DNA from: Parietichytrium sp. I65-24A
Lineage: Eukaryota; Sar; Bigyra; Thraustochytrida; Thraustochytriidae
NCBI GenBank assembly: GCA_012862575.1
Contig: BLSF01000011.1
Span: 248,001 to 312,000, forward strand
Reading direction: 5' to 3'
DNA: 64,000 bases
Below, in pieces: positions 33,377-43,700 of this stretch. Each line of letters starts with the position of its first letter. Positions within the stretch are counted from its first letter, which is position 1. The position numbers were made by a program, and so were the translations under genes. The notes beneath the pieces were generated by a model. The model was not told the origin of the DNA and made no database searches. It saw only the letters and a list, made by a program, of their open reading frames with translations.

Positions 33377-34501
33377 TCAGGCATCAGAGGAAACGAAATC
33401 CTGTTCGGTAAATTCTGGTCTACAAGAAACCCCAACATCGGTCTGATTCCTCCAAACTAATCTGCGAGAGTGACTACTTCTTCGACCACTTATCTCTGTA
33501 TTTGTTCAATGAAAGAGCACAAAATCCCTCGCTGCCAATCTCATGCTATGGCTCTGCTATGCTCTGCTCATACCCTGCACTCCTCGTAGTGACGCTATCA
33601 CTTGGCAGTTTTTTCTACCAACGGTAATGCCTTCTCCGTTACCAGTATTCACAGTCAGTAAACGACGACCAGTCCGTGAATTACAAAGTGACCGTTTCGA
33701 CTGCTCACTGCCAGTGTCAGTGAGTCAACTTGCCATGGTCATATGATATAATTAACAGGCCCAATCAAAATTGGAAAATGTGGCACCGGTAAAAGCTCTT
33801 CCATCCGCTCCTTCCTTCCTTCCTTCATGCAAAAGGCTTCCTTCGTCTTTGGAGATCCCGTCAAAAGTGGAGCAAATCTGGAAGTGAGTTGGTGATAAAC
33901 TGTACTTGTAAAAAATTACAGTTACTGTTCATGCAAAATAAGTCAAAGCGTCACGGTTGACCTGAATTCTAAATACTGAATTCTGAATTCTGAATGAGAG
34001 CAGCCCTTGAAGGCAAGCAGGTGGCACGATGACGGCGAGATGTGCTGCGCGTTGTCGAGTATTCGCGAACGGTACGGACAGTGAGTACAAAGAGCACAGA
34101 ATACCGGTAAACGCAAATGCCTCACTCAGGCTTCTTCTGGTTGCTGGAACTGACTGGAACTGACTTGTGAGAGAGCATCGACTGGTGGGGAGGGGAATAA
34201 ATGGGCGGAGGGAACGAACAGTGAAAGCGGCACAAGTTTGGGGTGTCGTAGCTCCGTCTAGCTCGTTCTCGTTTGCCTCCCTGCATGCATATGCATGGAT
34301 GCCTGCCTACCTGCCTGAGCGACGGGTCGAAGGAGATAGTTAGCTTGCTTGCACATTGTGGCAAACCTCACGGTCTCTGAGACCCTCCAACTACCAACAC
34401 CACGGAGCGCCGACCCATCCTTACATCGCAGAGGACCGGACTAGCTCTGAAGTGTCCGGCATCTCCATCCTACGATCTAAAATGTAATAGCTTTGCTTTT
34501 T
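33377..34501. repeat. 1.1-kb direct repeat, copy 2
   Basis: Offset of 1111 bp from copy 1 at the left end, growing by about 16 bp through small insertions. Same order of internal motifs as copy 1. Ends AAAATGTAATAGCTTTGC followed by unique sequence. Confidence 0.92.
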
Positions 34502-34850
34502 AAATAGAAAACATCAACCTTACAGCTCGTAGCAGTGCTCCAGATTGTAAGCACGACAAGCCTTACGACCGGTCGCCCTGAGGGGAGAGGGGGGAGAGGC
34601 GCAATACGGCCAACTGCCTAACAAACTTCCAACATTTGACCGCTTGGAAGAAGGAAACGGGAATCTGCCGCCTTCTCCACACTCTTTCGACCTCGGTTTG
34701 GTACATGCACTCGCGCACTGGCAAGTGTCCGCGAGGTGATTTCAGAGCGCTGGCGACTTTGGCGGAGCAGGGGATTTGGGTGGCAGGGACTGGGTGTTTG
34801 TGCAGCCAGAGAACGCGGCGGTGGCCAAAGACAACAGCAAGGCGGGAAGT

Positions 34851-37196
34851 ATGGTGAACTCTTCCAGCATCTTGGAGTCCATAAAGCGCAAGGAGTCTTT
34901 TAAGCAAAGGGGCTTGAAGAAACCTGGAGATGCGCCGTTAACTCTCGAGCCGCTGCTGGAGGAAGACGGCGCAGGGAGTCTAGAGGATGAGAGCCTCCAA
35001 GCGTATATGCTGGAGGAAATGACGAACAACGTCACTTCCTCGGCCCGTTCAAATACTTCATCGAGCAAGTCTTTGCCCAAGGTGCGACCCGGGGCAGTAG
35101 TCCCCGTTCAGAAATCTCCCGCAGATTCCCCCAAACAGAGCTCCTGTGATGACCTTGACGGGGAGGAGCGCGATCAGGTTGCGGACCTTGCAAACCCGAC
35201 CAGAGACCGCCCAATGACATTAACCGAGAAAAGATGGGCCAAAATTAGGGTCGCGGCAAAAACAATTGGGAGTCTCAAGCAAGTGGAAAATGATCTTCGG
35301 CTGTACGGAGCGAAACACGAAGAGGAAATGATGGCCGACCCAAACGACCCAAGATACTACACGAATGACGCTTCCAAGAATACAAAATGGTACATCTTAC
35401 TCCCCACGAACCGATTTCGCAGGATTTGGGAGCTGCTGATCATTTTCATGCTATTCTACGTCGTGGTGACCGTCCCTGTGCGCGTGTGTTTTGATATTGT
35501 GCCTACGGACTCTGCGGCAGATTTTGACACGGCAGTTGACATACTTTTTATTCTCGACGTCGTCATCAACTGTTTTTGTGCCGTAGTTCTGTCCAATGGA
35601 GATCTCGTCGTAGACCAAAAGACCATTATCATATTGTATGCAAAGGGCTGGATGTTTCTGGACGTTGTCGCATCCATTCCGTTTTACCAGTTCTTCGAAA
35701 GCGACTTGGAGACCGCACAATTGAATCGCTTGAGCAAGATTGCCCGTCTTCCGAAACTCGTTCGACTCATCCGTCTTTTGCGACTGCTGAAACTCCTGCG
35801 CGTTGTGCGTCTTGTGCGGTACTTCAACCAATGGGAAACCGTAAGCTCTGGACTCAATGTGGGGATGACGCGCATGTTCAAGGTTACATTCGGAGTGTTC
35901 ATGGTGACGCATTTAATCGGATGCTTTTGGTACCTCACATCTTGGGCTGGGCAAGATGGACTGCAGCCTGATTCCTGGGTCGTCCGGCACGGCATTCAAG
36001 ACGATAATTCCATGACCAAGTACCTCACAGCTGTCTACTGGAGTTTTTCGACTCTCACGACGGTCGGTTTCGGGGACATCTCTGCGCGAACCAATGTTGA
36101 GAGAGTGTTTAGCATCATCTGCATGGTTGTTGGTGTCACATGGTACGCTTTTGTGATTTCCACGATATCATCCATTATGGCAATGTTTGATCGGCGTAAC
36201 GCAGAAGTCAAGAGAAAGCAAAGACTTATTCTCGAATTCATGCGGGAAACCAAGACGCCTTGGCAACTTCGAAGACGCATCTTGGCGTACTTCAACTTCC
36301 TGTCATCTCGCGAAAATCTTGAAAGTGACAGCAACGAGATGGAGAAGGTGCTCTCAATGCTCAGCACACAGCTTCGAACGGAGGTCACTTTACACGTTCA
36401 TCGAAACCTCATTCCACAGATTCCTTTCTTCGACAATAAGACGCCACAGTTCATTGCTGCGTGCGTAACTCTTCTCAAGCCGCTGAGATTTCAAGCCGGG
36501 GACTACATCTCCACCCGCGGCCAACACGCGGATGAGATGTACTTTTTGCTGAGTGGAAGAGCCATCGTGGTTCTGCCTAGTGGCAAAAAGTTCAAGTCAA
36601 TCGTCAAAGGCTCCTACTTTGGGGAAATTGGATGCATGCTCTCTGAGTTGCACCGCGTTTCTATCGTCGCTGCCAACGATTGCGAGATTTGTGCGCTGTC
36701 AAAACAAGAACTCAAGGATCTGATGGCCGATTTCCCTGATGTTGCGAACGAAATTCGCCAAACTGCCAAGAAGAGAATCGAGCATCTGAACCACAAGGAC
36801 GGCGATGAGGAGAAGAGCGGCGAGAATCGTGAAGAGCGGTCAAACAACAATATTACCACCAGTTTCCCTGGGGCTTCGTTTGAGCAGAGCGAGGAGGTCG
36901 AGGAGAAGGAGCACTTGCGGGAGAAGCTACGAGCGGACGCCAAACGTACCAACTCGCCTACAACTGGTTCAGTTGGGTCCGGGCTGATTGCAACCGCGTC
37001 TAGCAATTCGATTGGTGGGGACTCCGCTTTCGAACAGTACCTGGATCAAGGCGATACTGAGAGTGGACTCAACTTGAAGTTACTGCGCATGGAGACTACC
37101 ATGGATGCGCTCCGCGGAGAGAATCGTGAGCTGCGCAACTCATTAGAATCTATGCGGCAAATGTTGTTGCAGATTCAAAATGCTGTGTCCAAGTAA
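34851..37196 (+). CDS. CNG/EAG-like potassium channel with canonical S4
   Basis: 781 residues from the first in-frame ATG (MVNSSSILE). Six-transmembrane voltage-gated-type channel: S1 at about 190-208, S2-S3 to about 285, S4 at about 296-326 with basic residues every third position (RLPKLVRLIRLLRLLKLLR), and a pore loop STLTTVGFGD (GFGD at 406-409). S6, a C-linker and a cyclic-nucleotide-binding domain (about 540-650) follow. The phosphate-binding cassette FGEIGCMLSELHRVSIVAA keeps the arginine that contacts the cyclic phosphate. The C-terminus is acidic and ends in a short coiled coil (MDALRGENRELRNSLESMRQ), suitable for tetramer assembly. K+ selectivity is expected from GFGD, with cyclic-nucleotide gating or modulation possible. 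It is a distant paralogue of the channel at 20694-22805, which has a poorer S4 and an altered cassette. Confidence 0.9.
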   Translation: MVNSSSILESIKRKESFKQRGLKKPGDAPLTLEPLLEEDGAGSLEDESLQAYMLEEMTNNVTSSARSNTSSSKSLPKVRPGAVVPVQKSPADSPKQSSCDDLDGEERDQVADLANPTRDRPMTLTEKRWAKIRVAAKTIGSLKQVENDLRLYGAKHEEEMMADPNDPRYYTNDASKNTKWYILLPTNRFRRIWELLIIFMLFYVVVTVPVRVCFDIVPTDSAADFDTAVDILFILDVVINCFCAVVLSNGDLVVDQKTIIILYAKGWMFLDVVASIPFYQFFESDLETAQLNRLSKIARLPKLVRLIRLLRLLKLLRVVRLVRYFNQWETVSSGLNVGMTRMFKVTFGVFMVTHLIGCFWYLTSWAGQDGLQPDSWVVRHGIQDDNSMTKYLTAVYWSFSTLTTVGFGDISARTNVERVFSIICMVVGVTWYAFVISTISSIMAMFDRRNAEVKRKQRLILEFMRETKTPWQLRRRILAYFNFLSSRENLESDSNEMEKVLSMLSTQLRTEVTLHVHRNLIPQIPFFDNKTPQFIAACVTLLKPLRFQAGDYISTRGQHADEMYFLLSGRAIVVLPSGKKFKSIVKGSYFGEIGCMLSELHRVSIVAANDCEICALSKQELKDLMADFPDVANEIRQTAKKRIEHLNHKDGDEEKSGENREERSNNNITTSFPGASFEQSEEVEEKEHLREKLRADAKRTNSPTTGSVGSGLIATASSNSIGGDSAFEQYLDQGDTESGLNLKLLRMETTMDALRGENRELRNSLESMRQMLLQIQNAVSK

Positions 37197-37465
37197 TCTC
37201 GCTGTCGTCGGCGTGCAAAGTAGTAGAACTTTGTATGGCTTGAATTCAAAACTAGTTTTCTCGTGTATTTTTAAATTACTTGATTGACATGTGTGTGTAA
37301 TTGGACGGAGTATCTTCGAGAATTTTCTTTTCGAGCTTTGGACAGGGGCGCTCATGAGTGAGAGCAAGAGCCGATGGAGTAGGTCTCAACAGCTGGTCAT
37401 TGAGAACACAATAAAAGAAAACCGAACCCAAGTTCGCGAAGCACTCCAACTATCTACTAGCTCTT

Positions 37466-40400
37466 CTAGACATGTTTAAAAGCTGGCTCGTCCATGTCAT
37501 AGCCATTGTCTGCCTCGAGATCGAGAGAAAATGGTGAAGAGCGGTTGACAGGGCGGCCAAAACGACGCCTTGCTTTGTCAAGCATTCCTCGCTCCAACAG
37601 TCTCCGGGAAAGGAACTTGACGAATTCGTCGATGAAGACTACCGGGATAGAGAACCAGAAAACAGCAAGCCATTCATCAAAGCTGATTGGCGCCACCGCG
37701 AATATATTGGCCATCCATGGAACGTACAGGATCATAAAGTGAAGGATGAACGACAATGCGATTGCACCCAGAAGCCATGGGTTAGACCATGGCGGCACAT
37801 CCAAGAGGCTTTCGTTCTCGGAGAGCGAATTGATAGCATTGAACATCTCGATGGTGACGAGAATCGAAAGAGCTACTGTGGACGGATACTTGATTAGCCC
37901 GTTTGGCCCGTGCTTGAAGATCCGACAAGAATACCCGTTGATACCAGCTTCCTCTTCTGTACAAGACTCGAACGATATGAGCTGCGAAAAGGTGATGCGT
38001 GGACCTTGGTCAAAGTACAGGTACCACCAAACGAACCCGAGAACAACGGCAAGTCCAACGTACAAACCAACAATAGCGTAGCGAAAGGCCATCCAGGAGT
38101 CCACGATGCCCTCCTTCCTGCTACGCGGCTTCCTACGCATCACGTCAGAGTCCGGCACGTTAAAGCTCAACGCCGTAGCTGGAAGGCCATCAGTGACAAA
38201 GTTGACCCAAAGCAACTGGACCGGGATGAGGGCTTCTGGCGTGCCAACCATCGCCGTAAAAAAGATACAAGCCACTTCGCCAATGTTGGAGGAAATGAGG
38301 TAGCGGATGAACTGCTTAGTGTTTGCGAAGATCGCTCGGCCTTGGCGAACTGCGCTCACAATGGTGTTGAAATTGTCATCGACGAGAACCATGTCACTTG
38401 CTTCGCGAGCAACTGCGGTACCTGAGCCCATGGCGATTCCAATGTCGGCTTGCTTGAGCGCTGGGGCGTCGTTCACGCCGTCTCCAGTCATAGCCACAAC
38501 TTCACCGCCTTGTCTCAGGTACTTGACGACGCTGAGCTTATGGTGTGGCTCCACGCGCGAGAAGACGGTGAGCCTAGAAACGGCTTCTCTTTGCTCGTCT
38601 TCGGTCATGTTATTCCACATGGCTCCAGTCAGAGACCGCCCTCCAAGAGTGTCATTGTTGCCAAGCACCTCGCCATAATCGCCCATCTTTGTGAATGGTG
38701 TTGTCTCAGCATGGTCGCCCTCCTCCAAAATGCCGATCTCGCGGCATACTGATTCTGCAGTCTCTTTACTATCACCAGTGATCACGACAACGCGGACCCC
38801 TGCACGTCTGCACTCCGAGATTGCTTGGCGGACCTCTGGGCGCGGAGGATCGTGCATGCCCACCAGTCCCACGAATGTAAGCTGCTGTTCGATGGCTTCA
38901 TAATGGGCCGAATTGCGGATGTCCAGAGTTGTCTGGCTGGCGTCAGGCGCTTCGCCCTGGGCGAGCGCCAAAACTCTGAGACCGGTGGAGCCCAGATGCC
39001 TCACCTTGGCCATGTAAGCGTCGCGAAACGACTGAGTCATCACCACTGTACCTCCAGAGTTGAGCCGTATGCGGTTACAGCGATGGATGATAGCCTCAGG
39101 GGCTCCTTTCACAAAGAGCAAACGCGAAGAGTGCTGAGAATGTGGATGATGCGCGTCTGAACCCATGTAATTGGCATTCTCACTCGCACCACGAAGCACC
39201 GGCGTACAGATCACACTCATAGACTTACGCTGTCGAGTAAATTCGAGGACTGCGTTTCTTTCAAACTGCTTCTCCCAGTACTCCGAGCACACGCGTGCGT
39301 GCTTGGTGATAACTGCCGGGCTCTCTCCGCGCTGAATGAGAGACATAACGTCGTCTTTGTCGTTGACGATGTTATCGTTTGGAAGCCCGAGCTTCTCCAC
39401 CAGGACCCGAAGAGCAGCTTCGGTAGGTTCTCCGGTGCGTGCGAATTGGTGGGTGGTAGGGTCGTATTCCAGAGCAGCTTCGTTGCAAAGGGCCGCAATC
39501 CTTGCAACGTCCGTGAGAGCTGGGTGGCTGGCAGCAGGGTTGTCCACGACAAAAGAAGAATTGGCCCGAACCCTCCCGCTCAGAGTTCGTGCTTGCTGGT
39601 GAACCACAACACGGCCCACCGGAGTGTAGTCTGAGCCCTCCACGTCGAGCTCAAGCAGCACCGGGTCTCTGCGAGCGGAACCAGGCTCGCCGCCGCTGCC
39701 GCGACTGTCAGTAGCCAATACGATTTTGAGGACAACCATTTGATTCGTGGTGAGCGTTCCAGTCTTGTCGGCGCAGATTACAGAAGTGCAGCCGAGAGTC
39801 TCAACGCTTGGAAGAGCACGGACGATTGCACCTTGCTTTGCCATCAGCCGCGTGCCAAGGGCAAGGCAGGTGGTGACTACTGCGGGCAGCCCTTCGGGAA
39901 TGGCAGCGACGGCCAATGCCACGGCGATTTTGAAATAATAAATCGCTCCGCGAAGGATTCCGCCGTGGATGGGATCGTCAAAATGGTGGATGTTTATGAC
40001 CCACACCACGACGCAAATTATACCAATCAACTTGCTTAGCTGCTCGCCAAACTCATCGAGCTGAATCTTGAGAGGAGTTTTCTCCGGTTCCTGATCAGAC
40101 ATGCTACGGTATATGCTACCGATTTCCGTGTTTATGCCCGTCGAAGTGACAATCGCAAGCCCGCTCCCCCGCGTTACCAAGGTTCCGGCGAAAAGCATGT
40201 TTACCTTGTCTTGATTGACGATGTGCTGCGAGCCTACATCGTTCACCGAGTTGAGGAGTGGAGACGAGACTCGCTCCAGGACGTCGACGGTTTTGAGGAC
40301 AGAGTCGCTTTCTCCGGTGAGCACAGATTGGTCCACGGTCATGACCGAGCTGTGGATCACCACCAAGCGCGAGTCTGCGGGTACCTTTTCACCCACGCGC

Positions 40401-40867
40401 ATCACAATGAGGTCGCCAGGAACAAGGTCCGAAGCGGCGACGTGCCTTTCCTCGCCATCACGAAACACCAGCGCTTTAGAAGCTTCGTATTCCTTCAGCT
40501 CTTGGATCGCGCGTTCCGCGTTGGACTCTTGTGCCACCGCAACGACGGCGTTCGCCACCAAGATGAGCAGGATCACCAATGGCTCCACAAAGGCCGTTAC
40601 CATGTCTCCCTCGTCCTCGAAAAGGGCCAAAACAAACGACACCACTGCAGCACCGAGCAGAATAAGCACCAGTGTGTCTTCAAATTGTTTGAGCACTAAT
40701 TTGAAGAAAGGCGTGGGCTCGTCCGGTGGTAATTCATTCTTTCCGTGCATCTTCAGCCTCTGCTTTGCCTCCAGCAGGTCCAACCCTCTGCTCAGACTCG
40801 TCCCAAGAAGGTCCACTACCTCCGTTACATCCAGGAACCATGGTTCCTTCACGCGGCCGCTCAACAT
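37466..40867 (-). CDS. SERCA-type (P2A) Ca2+-transporting ATPase
   Basis: 1133 residues. Pumps Ca2+ from cytosol into the ER or a related store. It shows TGES of the actuator domain (184-187), the phosphorylated Asp in ADKTGTL (Asp367), the hinge MTGDGVNDAPALKQADIGIA, and about ten membrane segments. The Ca2+ site residues look intact: VAAIPEGLPA in M4, SSNIGEVACIFF in M5, and LLWVNFVTDGLPATALSFN in M6. These match SERCA more closely than Golgi or plasma-membrane pumps. It is longer than animal SERCA (about 1000), with extra length in the nucleotide-binding domain (a loop around ENANYMGSDAHHPHSQHSSR) and at the C-terminus. No KDEL-like ending; it ends FKHV. An earlier codon at 40900 is GTG, so the ATG at 40867 was chosen. 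Confidence 0.93.
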   Translation of the reverse strand: MLSGRVKEPWFLDVTEVVDLLGTSLSRGLDLLEAKQRLKMHGKNELPPDEPTPFFKLVLKQFEDTLVLILLGAAVVSFVLALFEDEGDMVTAFVEPLVILLILVANAVVAVAQESNAERAIQELKEYEASKALVFRDGEERHVAASDLVPGDLIVMRVGEKVPADSRLVVIHSSVMTVDQSVLTGESDSVLKTVDVLERVSSPLLNSVNDVGSQHIVNQDKVNMLFAGTLVTRGSGLAIVTSTGINTEIGSIYRSMSDQEPEKTPLKIQLDEFGEQLSKLIGIICVVVWVINIHHFDDPIHGGILRGAIYYFKIAVALAVAAIPEGLPAVVTTCLALGTRLMAKQGAIVRALPSVETLGCTSVICADKTGTLTTNQMVVLKIVLATDSRGSGGEPGSARRDPVLLELDVEGSDYTPVGRVVVHQQARTLSGRVRANSSFVVDNPAASHPALTDVARIAALCNEAALEYDPTTHQFARTGEPTEAALRVLVEKLGLPNDNIVNDKDDVMSLIQRGESPAVITKHARVCSEYWEKQFERNAVLEFTRQRKSMSVICTPVLRGASENANYMGSDAHHPHSQHSSRLLFVKGAPEAIIHRCNRIRLNSGGTVVMTQSFRDAYMAKVRHLGSTGLRVLALAQGEAPDASQTTLDIRNSAHYEAIEQQLTFVGLVGMHDPPRPEVRQAISECRRAGVRVVVITGDSKETAESVCREIGILEEGDHAETTPFTKMGDYGEVLGNNDTLGGRSLTGAMWNNMTEDEQREAVSRLTVFSRVEPHHKLSVVKYLRQGGEVVAMTGDGVNDAPALKQADIGIAMGSGTAVAREASDMVLVDDNFNTIVSAVRQGRAIFANTKQFIRYLISSNIGEVACIFFTAMVGTPEALIPVQLLWVNFVTDGLPATALSFNVPDSDVMRRKPRSRKEGIVDSWMAFRYAIVGLYVGLAVVLGFVWWYLYFDQGPRITFSQLISFESCTEEEAGINGYSCRIFKHGPNGLIKYPSTVALSILVTIEMFNAINSLSENESLLDVPPWSNPWLLGAIALSFILHFMILYVPWMANIFAVAPISFDEWLAVFWFSIPVVFIDEFVKFLSRRLLERGMLDKARRRFGRPVNRSSPFSLDLEADNGYDMDEPAFKHV

Positions 40868-42048
40868 GGTGAAAACCACACGCTTTCCTTCCACGATCAC
40901 CCAAGACCAGCGTTTTTCTACGAGCTTGCACCGGAGCTCAGCAGACCAATCGATTCACCGACCAACCAACCAACCAACCAATCCGACTGTGAATGCCACG
41001 AGTACACGTGCCTCTGTGCATATATCTATTCAAACTATATTCGTTTCGTGCATACATGCACGATCCCCGTCGCCCGTAGAGTCAATCCCACGCCCCACTA
41101 TTCGAACAGTCCAACTGACCCAACAGACCCAAAAGACCAGAAAAGCCTTCGCCACAGATATAATAACACACCTTTCACACAGTTCACAGTTCACAGTTCA
41201 CAGTTCACTTTTCACAGTTCACTTTTAGACAGTTTACAGGTCCCCGCTCAAGACAGGTCCGCAGCCTTTTCAAGCCACACCGTCTCGCGCTGTCTATTCT
41301 CCTGTCGAGACGTCTCGCCCGCGTTCTCCGCTCTCTGCTCTCGTTGCTCTCACTGCTCTCATCTGCTCTCATCTGCTCTCCCTTCCTGCACCGCTCGCAT
41401 CCTTATCTGGCTGGCTCTTCGCTTCTACCGAATACTTTAACGCACGCTACTCGCGACGCGCGCAGCGACGTCTTCACGTGGATTTCGAATGAGAAGCTAG
41501 AGTTTGTGGTAGCAACCCTGTTCCCGTGGAGAGTTTCCCGGCGAGGTACAGGGGTAGCGCCGCGATTAAGGGGAGGTGTAAGGTTTTAGTTAGTGAGTGG
41601 CTATTGTCTGGGAGTAGGAGCTCGAAGCCGATTTGATAGACTTTTTTTGATCAAGAGTTGATTTGAGTTGATTTGATTGCAAGAGAGATTGATTGTTGAT
41701 TGATGATCAAGATCATGAACTTCATGATGGAAGACCAAACTTGAAATTTGTCGTTCGGTCTGTACAGATTTAGTATGGAGAGGGGATCAAAGACATCGGG
41801 AAGCAAGGTCAAATAGGGCAGCCGTCGGCTCAATAGGTTTCCTCAGAGCTAGTCCTGTTCAGTCGTCTCCCACAAGTAGTGCAGACGAACAGCCTGCGAG
41901 TATCAGGTGCTTTTTCAAGAGGGTTCCGTTCTCGGGGAAAGAGTGCTAGGAAATTAGATTGGGCATGCGAATGAAGTTTCGGAGAGCAAAGCAAGTTCGG
42001 AGTGCGTCTGTTTGATTGCCAACGCAGTGTTGGGTGGTGCGCATTTGA
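40868..42048. other. Intergenic spacer
   Basis: Presumed promoter of the Ca2+-ATPase gene and 3' flank of the secreted-protein gene. Contains a CAAC tetramer run (about 40962-40982) and an ACAGTTC heptamer repeat (about 41175-41226). No gene recognised. Confidence 0.5.
41175..41226. repeat. ACAGTTC heptamer repeat
   Basis: Six to seven copies of CACAGTT, one interrupted by CACTTTT, about 300 bp upstream of the Ca2+-ATPase start. Confidence 0.75.
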
Positions 42049-42765
42049 CTACACGCGGAGATAAGTGTGTAACAGCATTCTCCAAGGCCAGCCGCCAGCA
42101 TTGTCAACGCACTCCTTGTGAGTGGCAAATTCGTTCGCTTCGCGACGAAGCGCAGCAGCTTCTTCGGGGCTTAGCTCCGCCAAATCTATTATGTCATACG
42201 TGGTTAGAAGTTCCCTGTCCCCAGGGTCTCTTCCATTTACAAATGCCACCTGAACCTGGGAGACGAATCCAGTCTCTCTGCTCGCTTTGATTTGAACAGT
42301 TTCGAATCCAACTCCATTCTTGCTAGCAAATTGACGCTGCTCGAACCTCCAGGTATCGGTAGCGAGCCTCTCCACGAGGTCGCTCGTCGGAAACTCCACC
42401 GCTGGCAGTTCATCCATCAACACTGAAGTCTCGCACCTGCCGGCAAAGTCAGAGTACTCCACTTCGTTCCTCACGTCCTTGAGCTCCACCAGTCCCACAT
42501 GGTCTCCCCGCAGCATTTTCACCATGGACACGCCGTCATCAGCATCCACTGTGACTTGCAACTCGGTTACTCTGGCAGGATACTCCAGCTCCGCAGGAAC
42601 TCCGTGCTGCTCGATCTTCACCAAGGCTTTCCATTTCCGGGGCCACTTGGCCGGGTAGTCCATCTCCAGCTCTCCGCTGTCCTCGCACTGTTCCGCGGCA
42701 ACCACAGCTGCGCAGAAGAGCGCGATACTTGCCACGCACAGCAGTGCGGCGTGGAGAATGCGCAT
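42049..42765 (-). CDS. Secreted or ER-lumen protein, function unknown
   Basis: 238 residues. A clear signal peptide (MRILHAALLCVASIALFCAA, cleavage probably after VVAA near 24) precedes a soluble domain with mixed beta/alpha composition. No further membrane segment and no HDEL/KDEL are present. Four Cys occur after the signal peptide (EQCEDS, GRCETS, HKECVD and one more in the region), which would allow disulfides. I recognise no family. The last residues (GWPWRMLLHTYLRV) look unlike the rest, so the true end could be altered by an unseen splice, though no strong donor is visible. A perfect 18-bp palindrome lies 7 bp upstream of the ATG. Confidence 0.7.
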   Translation of the reverse strand: MRILHAALLCVASIALFCAAVVAAEQCEDSGELEMDYPAKWPRKWKALVKIEQHGVPAELEYPARVTELQVTVDADDGVSMVKMLRGDHVGLVELKDVRNEVEYSDFAGRCETSVLMDELPAVEFPTSDLVERLATDTWRFEQRQFASKNGVGFETVQIKASRETGFVSQVQVAFVNGRDPGDRELLTTYDIIDLAELSPEEAAALRREANEFATHKECVDNAGGWPWRMLLHTYLRV

Positions 42766-43700
42766 TGCACGTACTCGAGTACTCGAGTAATGACAGTTAG
42801 CGAGCCTCCTACTCTCCCGAGGACACCTCCATCTTCTTTCATTCTACACGTGCTAACTAAGAGGGGACAGCAGGGGGAAAAAATGAACACTAACTTTACA
42901 GTTAATTTACAGTGAAGATATGTGAAGATCCAAGTCTTACGTGGGCAATGGGGGGTGTTCCACGTCACGAAGGAGACCAGAGTGACTTGGGGTGGAGGGT
43001 GTAAGGGGCGGATGCGCGTGGAATGGGGTCCTTTGAGACAGAGGATTTGTCCGGTGAGAGATTGAGACACGGATGTGATGATCATGATGATGATGATGAT
43101 AGAGAAAAGTGAGAAAGAGTGTGACACCTGAGATGGCGTGAGATCTGCGAAGTGGTCTGCGCTCATTGTCTTCGCTCTTTCGAATGGACCGCAGTGGTCA
43201 GAATGCAGAAGCGCCGGTCTGTCAATGTGTCTCCCCATTCATTCATCCATTCATCCATTTATCCATGTATATATTCGGGCGTTCATGCCTTCTGTCAGGT
43301 TTTGTGACTCCTCTCGAGTTGCATAAGCGGAAGATTAGCGTTGGATCAAACCCTTTCGACTGTCTCATGGTGCTGACTGTGAGTATAGTGAGTATCGTCC
43401 ATCCACGTACGACCAAGTGCCTCACCAAGGACGCCTCCCGAGGGCCACAGAGCGCGTAGAGTCGCGGCTTTGTGTGCGAAGTGTTTGTGCCAGTCGGCAA
43501 AGTAGCTGGCTCTGCTGCGAATTGGGCACTTGCGCTGGGTGCCAGTCGGTGCTGCTCCGGCCTGATTGCGAGACCTAATGCACCGGCGCGTCCAGTTGCT
43601 GCCGATTAACGCAACGACAGAAACGCCAAGCAGCGGCAAAAGAGGGCCGGCCGATTGTTGACCCAGAAAACGCGCTGCACAGCTGACCGTCCGTCCTGGG
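42766..43700. other. Divergent intergenic region
   Basis: Promoter spacer between the secreted-protein gene and the 43701 gene. Contains the 42772-42789 palindrome, a GAT trinucleotide run (about 43078-43100) and CATT repeats near 43240-43262. No gene recognised. Confidence 0.5.
42772..42789. promoter_or_regulatory. 18-bp perfect palindrome next to a start codon
   Basis: TACTCGAGTACTCGAGTA is its own reverse complement and consists of two overlapping TACTCGAGTA palindromes. It lies 7 bp upstream of the ATG of the secreted-protein gene, so it would be in the 5' UTR or at the transcription start. Confidence 0.45.

Larger units (their letters stand above)
31862..34850. other. 3-kb spacer dominated by a tandem duplication
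   Basis: After about 400 bp of 3' flank with a short TTCAGAATTCAG repeat near 32016, two copies of a 1.1-kb unit fill 32266-34501. The final 350 bp are the 5' flank of the channel gene, which has no ATG in the channel frame before 34851. The open frames inside the repeat (up to about 80 codons, present in both copies) show no domain. Confidence 0.6.

Noticed and set aside
32391-34364. Pairs of 60-100 codon frames present in both copies of the 1.1-kb repeat
   Set aside because: They recur only because the DNA is duplicated. No domain, and indels between copies change one of each pair.
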